Positions 42,342-52,301 of a stretch of DNA of 64,000 nucleotides are shown piece after piece. The translations under genes and the position numbers were made by a program. The first letter of the stretch is position 1. Every line of letters starts with the position of its first letter. Location: the NCBI GenBank assembly GCA_036274895.1, contig DASUEU010000074.1, positions 1 through 64,000 on the forward strand, written 5' to 3'. The notes beneath the pieces are model-generated. The model was not told the origin of the DNA. It saw only the letters and a list, made by a program, of their open reading frames with translations, and searched no databases. Source of the DNA: CALMKX01 sp036274895 (GTDB lineage: Bacteria; Acidobacteriota; Thermoanaerobaculia; Multivoradales; SZUA-115).

Positions 42342-42345
<4 letters not shown>
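41782..42345 (+). CDS. ECF-type RNA polymerase sigma factor (module 3)
   Basis: A 187-residue sigma factor, homologue of modules 1 and 2. Region 2 has LLPLLYDDLRRVARRQLARG and TALVHEFYLKMVDQTRVDSR; region 4 has LSEEETAAALEVSLRTAQRD. A TAGAAT box (41,749-41,754) about 28 nt upstream of the ATG could be its -10, though no -35 is clear. Its stop overlaps the kinase start (TTGA), a tight coupling that predicts fixed stoichiometry. Confidence 0.9.
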
Positions 42346-45136
<2,791 letters not shown>

Positions 45137-45140
<4 letters not shown>

Positions 45141-45419
45141 GGGCGCGGTCTCCGCGCCCTTCCCCAGCATCGCCGGGGGCTGAACCCCCCGGCTAGGTTG
45201 GACCCGTCGCTGCGCGACGGGGGAGATCCCTCCGCTTCGCCTGCAGCGCAGGCTCCGGTCGGGATGACAACGGGGGCTCCCTGTCAAGTGGCCCCGATGT
45301 CATCCCGAGCGAAGGGCCGAAGGCCCGCAGACGAGGGATCTCTGTGGGCGGGGGAGCGTCGCGCAGCGACGCGGCGACGGTAGCCAGGGGCTTCAGCCCC
45401 CGGCGTGCTGCTCCCCTAC
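45137..45419. repeat. Four-layer nested inverted-repeat mosaic
   Basis: The gap after kinase 3 has exact mirrored pairs, outside to inside: GCCGGGGGCTGAA (45,172-45,184) with TTCAGCCCCCGGC (45,392-45,404); GTCGCTGCGCGAC (45,206-45,218) with GTCGCGCAGCGAC (45,358-45,370); GAGATCCCTC (45,223-45,232) with GAGGGATCTC (45,333-45,342); CGGGATGACA (45,260-45,269) with TGTCATCCCG (45,298-45,307). GTAGGGG and CCCCTAC close the outside (45,137 and 45,413). The inner two layers are repeat R2, also present at 2.2, 48.9 and 54.6 kb. No gene is visible inside. Confidence 0.9.
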
Positions 45420-45901
45420 GGGCAGATCTCCGTGCAGAGCCGGCAGCGGAAGGTCGCCGTGCCGTCCCAGCCAACCTGGCTGCTGGTGCACATGCCACCC
45501 CCCACCGCTCCCGGCGGCGGGCCGGTGCAGGGAGCGGTCTCGGTGTAGGAGATCTGGCAGTGGTGGTCCCAGCCCTCGCCGTAGCAGAAGTCGTCGGCGT
45601 AGGCCCGGCAGTTGGCCTGCCCGTTCGACACCGCAGAGGTGCAGTCCGAGCCGCAACCCCAACAGCCAGGTGCCGGCAGAGAGTAGGTTCCGCTGGTACA
45701 GGGACAGACGACCCTGCAGCCGAGCTTTGGCTGCATTCTGGGGTTGAAGAGGCCCGCTTCGAGCTCGGCGAGCGTGGGCTCGGAGGCGAGGACGGGCGTG
45801 GTCGGCCCCGGGTCCGCGGTGGTCACCGGGGCAGGGAGCAAGGTCAGGGAGAACACAAAGGCGTAGAGAACCCCCAAGGCCAAGGCGTGGCACTTCTTCA
45901 T
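45416..45901 (-). CDS. Exported Cys-rich protein, 161 aa
   Basis: Signal peptide (residues 1-30, MKKCHALALGVLYAFVFSLT), a short propeptide-like stretch and then about 16 cysteines in 100 residues: GCRVVCPCTSGTYSLPAPGC, GCGSDCTSAVSNGQANC, FRCRLCTEICP. The RBS AAGGAGA lies 8 nt before the ATG. I do not recognise the family. Number and spacing of cysteines suggest a disulfide-stabilised extracellular or cell-surface protein. The layout (signal, linker, Cys cluster at the end) resembles the protein at 34,245-34,586, although sequence identity is low. Confidence 0.65.
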   Translation of the reverse strand: MKKCHALALGVLYAFVFSLTLLPAPVTTADPGPTTPVLASEPTLAELEAGLFNPRMQPKLGCRVVCPCTSGTYSLPAPGCWGCGSDCTSAVSNGQANCRAYADDFCYGEGWDHHCQISYTETAPCTGPPPGAVGGGMCTSSQVGWDGTATFRCRLCTEICP

Positions 45902-45981
45902 CGCGCATCTCCTTCAGGTCGGAAGTTCAGATTGCCAAGTATAGCACTCTTGGGAAGGAGAAGCGCGAGAGGCTGGGGGAG

Positions 45982-47799
45982 TCAGGAGGCTGGCAGGATT
46001 TCGAGGCGCTGCACCGCCCGTGCCTCGTCGGCGAGCCGGCGGTGTTCGTCTCCCTGGATGCGGTCGCGCAGCCGGGGCGACACCGGGATCACCATCGGCA
46101 CCGGCTTCCACTCGAAGGGGGTGCCAGCCGAGGCGTCGAAGACCTTGCCGCGGGCCACCAGCTCGGCGGCTTCCGGGAAGGGGAGCCCCGCAAGCAGGGC
46201 TTCGAGGGCGAGGAAGCGGCCCTCGTCCGCGGGCTCGAGGAAGTGGGCGAAGGGGTAGGACTGGCGGGCGATGTGGTAGTGGGCCGGGACGAAGAGGACG
46301 CCGTCCAGCCGCAGCCGGTCGCAGATCAGCACCAGCAGGGCCACCACGTCGCGCAGCAGAGAGAGCCCCGGGTGCTTCTGCCCGGGCAGGGGCCGTCGCC
46401 CCGCGGGGAAGCGGGCGCGCGGGTTCTGGAGCAGCAGCCACTCGACGACCAGGAGCTCGCCGTCGGGCAGCATGCGGCGGTCCCGCCGCAGGCGCAGCTC
46501 GACCAGCACGTCCTGCCTCTCCTCGTCGGCGAAGACGCGGATGGTCTGACCGGCAGGGTTGTCCAGCTCACACTCGAGCACCGGGTGGTCGAAGCCCCGA
46601 GAGCGCAGCCGGGCGAAGAAGCCATAGCGCTCCAGAGCGTGCTCGATGCCCTCGGGGGAGTAGAAGTCCAGCAGGCGGCTCGCGGGCATCGGCGTGCCGC
46701 CGGGCAGCAGATCCTCGGCCGAGATGCCGAGCTCGTTCTCATTGCCCCGGGCCGGCCCGGTCAGGGCCTCGGGCTGCATCAGCGAGGCGAAGTAGCGATA
46801 GCGGCGCAGGATCACCCCTTCGGTCGAGGGCGGCTCGAGCCGCTCGCCCCCCGAGCAGTACCAGCCCAGGAAGCGGGCGCTGTAGCGCCAGGCTCCGGTG
46901 CCGTAGCCGCCTGCCAGAAGCACCACCAGGGGCAGCCGCGGCCGCCCGGGGCGCTCGACCTGCTCGACCACGAAGCGGTCCCGGGCCAGCAGACCCGCCG
47001 CCGTGATGCGCCAGTTGCCGATCCCGTCATCCGCCGCCGGGTCCACCCCCGCGAGGTAGAAGACCAGCCCCGGCTTCGCCGCCGCCAAGGCCCTGGGCAG
47101 GTGCTCGCGCAGGGCCGCGAGGTAGGCCGCGTCCTCCACCCCGGCCCCGAGGGCGATCGAGGTGTCTCCCACGGCCTCGACGGGGGCCAGGTCCTGGTTG
47201 TGGATCGAGAAGGTGTGCACCGAGTCGTCAGCGGCGAAGATCGTGCGGGTGCCGTCGCCGTCGTGGAGATCGAGGTCGATCACCAGGATCCGCTCGCCGA
47301 AGCCCTGCGACCGGAGCTCGGCGATCGCCACCGCCACGTCGTTGATCAGGCAGAAGCCGTGGCCGCGGTCGGCGTGGGCGTGGTGCAGCCCGCCGCCCAG
47401 GTTGATCGAGCGCCGCCGCCCTTCGAGGGCCAGCCGGGCGGCGCGCATCGTGCCGCCGACCATCATTCGCTGCGACAGCCACACTCGCTCTTCCAAAGGC
47501 GCCGGCAGCTCGACGCCGAGCATCGGCACCAGCCCGCCGGGCTCGAGCAAGGAGGCGAGGTAGGTCTGGTCGTGCACCCGGGCCAACGCCGCGAACGACG
47601 CCGGCCGCGGCCAGCTCAGGTCGCCGCGGGCGATCAGGTCGTTCATTGCCAGGAAGGTGAGGATGTTCTCCGCGCGCCGGGGATCCTGCTTCATCCACGG
47701 CACCTCGACGGCGTAACGGCTGCTGTAGACGAAGCGAGGGTGCCGGTATCGGCCCACCACCTTCAACTGCCGAACCAGCCTGCGCAACAGATGAGCCAC
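45982..47799 (-). CDS. Histone-deacetylase-family protein with extra C-terminal domain
   Basis: A 605-residue protein. Residues 20-315 are an AcuC/HDAC-like zinc deacetylase with GGGLHHAHADRGHGFCLIND (His139, His140), zinc ligands Asp175 and His179 in VIDLDLHDGDGT, Asp253 in YLAGVDP, and LAGGYG (296-301). All catalytic residues are present. Usual family length is 300-380; here about 260 further residues follow (about 345-605; for example FDHPVLECELDNPAGQTIRV and LDGVLFVPAHYHIARQSYPF), an unassigned domain. Likely substrates are acetylated small molecules or proteins. An amidohydrolase role for acylpolyamines is also possible. Confidence 0.85.
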   Translation of the reverse strand: MAHLLRRLVRQLKVVGRYRHPRFVYSSRYAVEVPWMKQDPRRAENILTFLAMNDLIARGDLSWPRPASFAALARVHDQTYLASLLEPGGLVPMLGVELPAPLEERVWLSQRMMVGGTMRAARLALEGRRRSINLGGGLHHAHADRGHGFCLINDVAVAIAELRSQGFGERILVIDLDLHDGDGTRTIFAADDSVHTFSIHNQDLAPVEAVGDTSIALGAGVEDAAYLAALREHLPRALAAAKPGLVFYLAGVDPAADDGIGNWRITAAGLLARDRFVVEQVERPGRPRLPLVVLLAGGYGTGAWRYSARFLGWYCSGGERLEPPSTEGVILRRYRYFASLMQPEALTGPARGNENELGISAEDLLPGGTPMPASRLLDFYSPEGIEHALERYGFFARLRSRGFDHPVLECELDNPAGQTIRVFADEERQDVLVELRLRRDRRMLPDGELLVVEWLLLQNPRARFPAGRRPLPGQKHPGLSLLRDVVALLVLICDRLRLDGVLFVPAHYHIARQSYPFAHFLEPADEGRFLALEALLAGLPFPEAAELVARGKVFDASAGTPFEWKPVPMVIPVSPRLRDRIQGDEHRRLADEARAVQRLEILPAS

Positions 47800-47863
47800 G
47801 TGGGGATCCTCGGCGGGCAGTGTAGCAGCGGGGAACGGTAAGGGCGGACACGTTGGGCCGCCC

Positions 47864-48319
47864 CTACGGACCGGATACCGGAGGCCCTTCCGTGGGGGCC
47901 GACCGATGTGTCGACCCTCCGGGCTTGGACTCGGAGACGCCCACCACGTCCGTCCTCCCGAAGTCCCCGCCTTTGAACAGCAGCGGCTCCACCGCCAGGC
48001 GGCTCAGGGCGTAGGCGAAGCAGTCGCCGTAGTTGAGGCCGGCCGGGTGGCGGCCTTTGCCGTAGGTGCGGAAAGCGTGGCGGGCGATCTCGACTTGCTC
48101 GACGGTGACCGGGATGACCTCGATCTGCGCCTTGTGGAGGAGGAGATCGAGCTCCCGGCCTCCGGCCTCACCGAGCCGGGTCTCCACGACCATGGCGGCC
48201 TCGAAGAGAGAAGCGGCGGAGAGGAGCCGAGTAGGGTCCTGGGCGATGGCCTCTTCGAACGCCGGGGCCTCGGGCTCGTCGAAGAGCATCGCGAGGAGGG
48301 CCGAGGTGTCGAGGACCAT
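47864..48319 (-). CDS. vapC: PIN-domain toxin of a VapBC module
   Basis: A 151-residue PIN RNase. The acidic active-site residues are Asp4 (MVLDTSALLA), Glu40 (SLFEAAMV), Asp99 (NYGDCFAYALS) and Asp119 (FKGGDFGRTDV), in line with VapC ribonucleases. Its ATG overlaps the antitoxin stop by one base (TGATG). The last roughly 25 residues (SKPGGSTHRSAPTEGP) go past the usual PIN end and are encoded by sequence resembling a dispersed intergenic repeat, so the natural stop was probably lost. Confidence 0.9.
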   Translation of the reverse strand: MVLDTSALLAMLFDEPEAPAFEEAIAQDPTRLLSAASLFEAAMVVETRLGEAGGRELDLLLHKAQIEVIPVTVEQVEIARHAFRTYGKGRHPAGLNYGDCFAYALSRLAVEPLLFKGGDFGRTDVVGVSESKPGGSTHRSAPTEGPPVSGP

Positions 48320-48573
48320 CAGCCGGGAAGCCCGTGCTCGTCATAGCCGAGGATCTCGTCTGCGGACCGGGAGTCAAGCACGGGAAGGGCAGCGCAGCGC
48401 TTGCGGATGGCGGCCAGCTCGTCCTGGAGGCGAGGGGCCGTGGGCCGACCTCGAAGCCTCCGGAGGCGTTCCTTGAGGGCATTCAGCACCGCGTCGGTCA
48501 GGCTTTCGCCGGTGACGGCGGCCAGCTCGCGGGCCAGGAGGTCGGCTTCCGGGTGTTTGATGCTGAGGGCCAT
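48319..48573 (-). CDS. vapB: VapB-family antitoxin
   Basis: An 84-residue protein, MALSIKHPEADLLARELAAV, with TGESLTDAVLNALKERLRRL. This is the ribbon-helix-helix-like N-terminus of the PSK_trans_fac / VapB family, followed by the toxin-binding tail (ADEILGYDEHGLPG). It should dimerise, bind its own promoter and neutralise VapC. Coupled to vapC by TGATG. Promoter and operator are visible immediately upstream. Confidence 0.9.
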   Translation of the reverse strand: MALSIKHPEADLLARELAAVTGESLTDAVLNALKERLRRLRGRPTAPRLQDELAAIRKRCAALPVLDSRSADEILGYDEHGLPG

Positions 48574-48583
48574 GGTGTCTTCT

Positions 48584-48630
48584 TTCTAGAAATCTGGGTG
48601 GATTCTAGATAGCCAGACGTGCCGGGTCAA
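48584..48630 (-). promoter_or_regulatory. vapBC promoter with two palindromic operator boxes
   Basis: On the minus strand: -35 TTGACC (48,630-48,625), 17-bp spacer, -10 TAGAAT (48,607-48,602), with the ATG 28 nt further. Two palindromic boxes, TTCTAGAA (48,584-48,591) and ATTCTAGAT (48,602-48,610), are centred 19 bp apart; the second overlaps the -10. This is the layout expected for autorepression by a VapB dimer pair. Confidence 0.65.
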
Positions 48631-48650
48631 GGTTCTCCCGGGAGACTTCC

Positions 48651-48923
48651 CCGAGGTGCCAGCCACTTCGGGCGGACCCTCCGGAGGGCGCAGAGCGCCC
48701 GGACTTGCGTGCCGACGCAGAGCGTCGGCACGAGGAGATCCGGCTCCCAAATCTCCGTCCCGCCAGGGACGTACATGGGTAGCGAGGCGTTTGAACGCCT
48801 CGTGCTCAGGGGCCGCAGGCTCGGCAGGACCCTCAATCCAGCCCTCTCCCGGCCCACCCAGACCGGCCTTTCGGGAGAGGGGGCCGGAGGGGAATGGATC
48901 CCTCGGCTTCGCTCGGGATGACA
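48651..48923. repeat. Mosaic of dispersed palindromic repeats upstream of vapB
   Basis: In order: R3 copy (48,651-48,675, one mismatch to the 29-kb copy); hairpin GGGCGC-AGA-GCGCCC (48,686-48,700); perfect 10-bp hairpin GTGCCGACGC-AGA-GCGTCGGCAC (48,709-48,731); R1 copy (48,756-48,804); CCCTCTCCCG / CGGGAGAGGG (48,842-48,851, 48,872-48,881); R2 half-copy (48,896-48,923). Every unit also occurs, at least as a similar unit, in other gaps of this window except the two AGA hairpins. No gene seen. Confidence 0.85.
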
Positions 48924-48939
48924 GCGGGGCCGGTGGTCC

Positions 48940-49239
48940 TCAGTTCGCCGTCCGCAACCTCACCACCGTCGCCCCCCAGCCGCCGGCCTCGGCCGGGGCG
49001 TCCTGGAAGTGGGCGACGCGGGGGTCCCTTTCGAGCAGGGTGCGCACGGTCTGGCGTTGCACGCCGACGCCCCGGCCGTGGATGATGCGCACTTCGGTGA
49101 ACCCCAGGGCCACCACCTCGTCGAGCCAGGCGCGCACCAGGTCCGGGACGTCCCGAGGCGGGAAGCTGTGGAGGTCGAGCACGTCGGTGATCGGCAGCTC
49201 CACCGCCTCGGGGAAGTCGTCGTCCTCGTCCTCGCTCAT
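48940..49239 (-). CDS. Smr-domain protein
   Basis: A 99-residue stand-alone Smr domain (the nuclease domain at the C-terminus of MutS2). Signature: DLHSFPPRDVPDLVRAWLDE and FTEVRIIHGRGVGVQRQTVR, with the DLHxF and HGxG motifs intact. The acidic N-terminus (MSEDEDDDFPEAVELP) is typical of YdaL/SmrA-type proteins. It lies 28 nt downstream of the composite outer-membrane protein gene. It may act as a nicking endonuclease or in ribosome rescue; the role here is not known. Confidence 0.88.
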   Translation of the reverse strand: MSEDEDDDFPEAVELPITDVLDLHSFPPRDVPDLVRAWLDEVVALGFTEVRIIHGRGVGVQRQTVRTLLERDPRVAHFQDAPAEAGGWGATVVRLRTAN

Positions 49240-49267
49240 CGCTGCGACTCCCGAGCCATTCTCCGAC

Positions 49268-52207
49268 TTACTTGAACAGCTTCAGGAACACCAGGTAGGC
49301 CACGAAGCCGTCGTCTGGCCCGGCCACCGGGGCGCCCACGCTGAGCTGGACGACGGTGTTCCACGGCCCGATGAACTGCCCGTTCACCCCCACGCCGGCC
49401 AGCACCTCGTTGTCGAGGCCGGTGGCGTCGTCGTTGGCCAGGCCGGTGTCCACGGCCCCTTCCAACCGGAAGCTCTCGCCCACGGCCACGCCGTAGCGCA
49501 GCCGGCCGATCAGCACCTCCTCGGCCCGCACCCGGCCGGACTGGTAGCCCTGGATTCCGGTGCCGCCGAAGAAGTCGAAGCCGTACTTCGAGAAGCGGTC
49601 CAGGTTCGAGCCCCCGGCGTAGTCCAGGGCTGCTGAGAAGCGGCGGAACTTCGGCAGGTACCAGGTCTTCGAGACCGAGGCCTGCCAGAGGGCGTAGGTA
49701 TCCTGGTCCTCCTCGAAGTCGGTGTTGCCGGGCAGGCCCCAGAAGGCCCAGTCCTGCCGCTTGTTCCAGCTGCCGGTGAGGGCCAGCTGATAACCCGAAC
49801 GCGCCCACCGCGCATCCAACTTGAGGCTATGGGTGATGGTGTCCTCGGGCAGGATGAAGGCCGGGTCGGTGTCGTCGGCCTCCTGGAACTTGTCGTAGGT
49901 GGCCTCGTACTCCAGGCCCACCTTGACGAACTCGCCGATCGGGTGCCCGATCAACACCGAGACGTTGCCGGTGGTCGACTCCACCTCCTCGGCCGGCGCC
50001 TCGACGTCGTCGCGGAACAGCTCGTCCGAACGCGGGAAGGCGAAGACGAAGGCGTCCAGGCCGACGTCAAACTTCGAGCCCAGGAAGCGGGGCTGGGCGA
50101 AGTCCACGGTGGCCAGGGCGCCGCCGAAGAAGAAGTTCAACTGGTTGCCGGTGCCCTTGACGTCGAAGGAGAAGTAGTTGATCCCGAGGAGAGGCAGGGG
50201 ATAGTCGAGGGAGTCGTCGTAGAAGGTGCCGCCCAGCAGGAACAGCTTGCCGGTGTCGTAGCCCTCGCGCACCACCCTTTCCTCGGAGCCTTCCTGCTTG
50301 ACCAGGTAGCGCAGGCCGCGGGCCGTATCCCGCACCATGGTCACCTCGGAGGCCAGCACTTGCTCGCGCCGGGTCTCGAAGTCGCTGCCGTTGATCAGGA
50401 TGGCGGAGAGGTCGATCTGGCGCTCGACCACGGTGGTGGTGTTGATCACCGAGAGGATCTGCTGGGCCACCGTGGACACCGGCAAGAAATAGCTCTCCGG
50501 GCTCCAGGGGGCGGCCTGACCGTCGGCGGTCAGGGGCCGAAAGGAGACCGTCTCCTCGTTCGACAGCACCTCACCCTCGAGCCCCAGCTGCACGGCGCGG
50601 GTCTGCACCCGGGCGTAGATGGCCTTGTCCACCCACACCGTGCCGCGGAACAGCTTCTCCGCCTCGGCCACGGCGTCGGCCACCGGCCGAAACTCCACCA
50701 CCCAGCAGTCGCGGCCGTCGATCGTCTCCGAGCCCCGCAGGCGGTAGCTGTAGCGCTTGGAGAGCTGAATCTCGAGAGGCATGGCCGCGGCCTTCTCGGG
50801 CTGGATCAGGGGGATTTCAGGCAGGGTCTTGCTGCGCCACTTCACGCCGTTGATGAACAAGCTCTGCCAGGCCCAGTCGAAGCCGGATCCACGGCGGAAG
50901 AAGAAGTCTCCCTGCAGGGTGGCCTCGAAGGCGCCGGTGCCGGCGCCGCCCGCGGCGAAGCGCAGGTGGGTGGTGTTGACCGCCTGGTAGTGGTCGATCT
51001 TGCGGCTCTGGCCGTCCTCGAAGGCCTGCAGGCGGCGCAGGATCTCCTCGACCGGCATCTCCCGCTCGGAGGACACCGCCACGGCCTCGGCCACCCCGCC
51101 TTCGAGCTCGGCCGCCGAGGCCCGCTCGAAGCGCAGGAAGGTCACCGGCGCCGGGAACACCAGGGTGATGGCCAGGCCGCCGCCGGCGCGGGCGTTGGCG
51201 CGGCCGGCGGCGAGCTTGCCGGTGCGGGGGTCGACGGCCTCCGGCTTCTTGAGCTGTGGATCGGAGAAGGCGAGGGTCACTTCCTTGGCCCCGGGGGGGG
51301 AGCGCACCAGCAGGCGCAGGCCGAGGTCCTCGCCGCGCACGAAGGCCCAGGCACCGGCGGCTCCCTCGGGGGCCGAGCCGGCGTCGTAGGAGAGGTCACC
51401 GTGGAACTCGTTGGCGAGCAGCACCAGGGGTGCGAGGGCAGCCTGGTTCGGCGACGGCAGGTCGAAGAAGGCGATCGAGCCCCCCAGCCGGGCAGCGTCA
51501 GCGGCCAGAGCCAGGGCCTCGGTCGGCTCGGCGGGGAAGGGGATGCCCTCGATCACCACCGGGCGGCCGGGGTCGAGCTCGGTCAGGGCGGCGAGGCTCT
51601 CGGCGAGGGCGGCCTCGGGGGCGTTGGCCAGGCTGACGCCGTCCAGGTAGGCGGCGATCTCCTCGCCATAGAGGGCCTCGAGAGCGGCACGGTCGCCGGG
51701 CAGGGGCTGGCTGACCACCCGCGCCTGGGGTTGGGCGCCGGAGATCGCCGAGGCCGCGCGCTTGATCAGGAAGGCCACGTCGAGGGCGGAGGGCCCCTCG
51801 GCCGGGGCGACCGCAGGCTGCCAGACGATCTGGAAGTGGCTGCAGCGGCTCGCCGCCCGGACCACGGCGGCGGCAGCCTTGAGCTCGGCCTCCAGCTCGC
51901 CGAGGTGCTGCTGGATCGGCGCTGCGGCGTGGAAGATCAGGCGCAGCCAGGGGGTCGCCCCGGCCTCGGCGACGGCGGCGGCCTGGGCCGCTGCCGCCGT
52001 GGGATCGGAAGCGCTAAGATGGTGGCCCCACGCCAGGTAGAGCCGGCCGTCCGGAGAGATCGCCGGCAACTCCCCGAGGAGCGCCGCAGCGGTGGTGGCG
52101 TCCGCCACGGACACCCCCGCGCAGGGCCGGCAGGGGGGCACCGCGGCGAGGGCGGGAAGGCTCGAAAGGGCGAGAGCAAGAGGCAGGAGCATCGCGAGTC
52201 GTCTCAT
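49268..52207 (-). CDS. Composite outer-membrane protein: glycosidase-like, LolA-like and Omp85-like parts
   Basis: A 979-residue protein. Signal peptide 1-21 (MRRLAMLLPLALALSSLPAL). Residues about 25-330 alternate like an alpha/beta TIM barrel with a following beta-sandwich (LDVAFLIKRAASAI, VEGIPFPAEP-like strand ends), resembling family-39-type glycosidase folds; catalytic residues are not evident. Residues 390-620 resemble a LolA/DUF4292-type lipoprotein-binding module (ETIDGRDCWVVEFRP, LFRGTVWVDKAIYARVQTRA). Residues about 650-979 are amphipathic strands (LLGINYFSFDVKGTGNQLNF) ending LVFLKLFK, as in BamA/Omp85 barrels. The start is tentative, with a weak RBS. It is in an operon with Smr. 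Confidence 0.72.
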   Translation of the reverse strand: MRRLAMLLPLALALSSLPALAAVPPCRPCAGVSVADATTAAALLGELPAISPDGRLYLAWGHHLSASDPTAAAAQAAAVAEAGATPWLRLIFHAAAPIQQHLGELEAELKAAAAVVRAASRCSHFQIVWQPAVAPAEGPSALDVAFLIKRAASAISGAQPQARVVSQPLPGDRAALEALYGEEIAAYLDGVSLANAPEAALAESLAALTELDPGRPVVIEGIPFPAEPTEALALAADAARLGGSIAFFDLPSPNQAALAPLVLLANEFHGDLSYDAGSAPEGAAGAWAFVRGEDLGLRLLVRSPPGAKEVTLAFSDPQLKKPEAVDPRTGKLAAGRANARAGGGLAITLVFPAPVTFLRFERASAAELEGGVAEAVAVSSEREMPVEEILRRLQAFEDGQSRKIDHYQAVNTTHLRFAAGGAGTGAFEATLQGDFFFRRGSGFDWAWQSLFINGVKWRSKTLPEIPLIQPEKAAAMPLEIQLSKRYSYRLRGSETIDGRDCWVVEFRPVADAVAEAEKLFRGTVWVDKAIYARVQTRAVQLGLEGEVLSNEETVSFRPLTADGQAAPWSPESYFLPVSTVAQQILSVINTTTVVERQIDLSAILINGSDFETRREQVLASEVTMVRDTARGLRYLVKQEGSEERVVREGYDTGKLFLLGGTFYDDSLDYPLPLLGINYFSFDVKGTGNQLNFFFGGALATVDFAQPRFLGSKFDVGLDAFVFAFPRSDELFRDDVEAPAEEVESTTGNVSVLIGHPIGEFVKVGLEYEATYDKFQEADDTDPAFILPEDTITHSLKLDARWARSGYQLALTGSWNKRQDWAFWGLPGNTDFEEDQDTYALWQASVSKTWYLPKFRRFSAALDYAGGSNLDRFSKYGFDFFGGTGIQGYQSGRVRAEEVLIGRLRYGVAVGESFRLEGAVDTGLANDDATGLDNEVLAGVGVNGQFIGPWNTVVQLSVGAPVAGPDDGFVAYLVFLKLFK

Positions 52208-52301
52208 GGCGGGCGAGCATAGCAGCGCCGTCGGTCCGTCCGTCTCGCGGCGTCGTACCGCTTCACGTAGGATGTAATGATCGCTGACTAGGATTGTGCT
52301 C

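Noticed and set aside
49829..52222. An 800-codon plus-strand frame opposite the composite outer-membrane protein
   Set aside because: Same GC-driven shadow effect; the minus-strand frame has a signal peptide and a terminal barrel strand.
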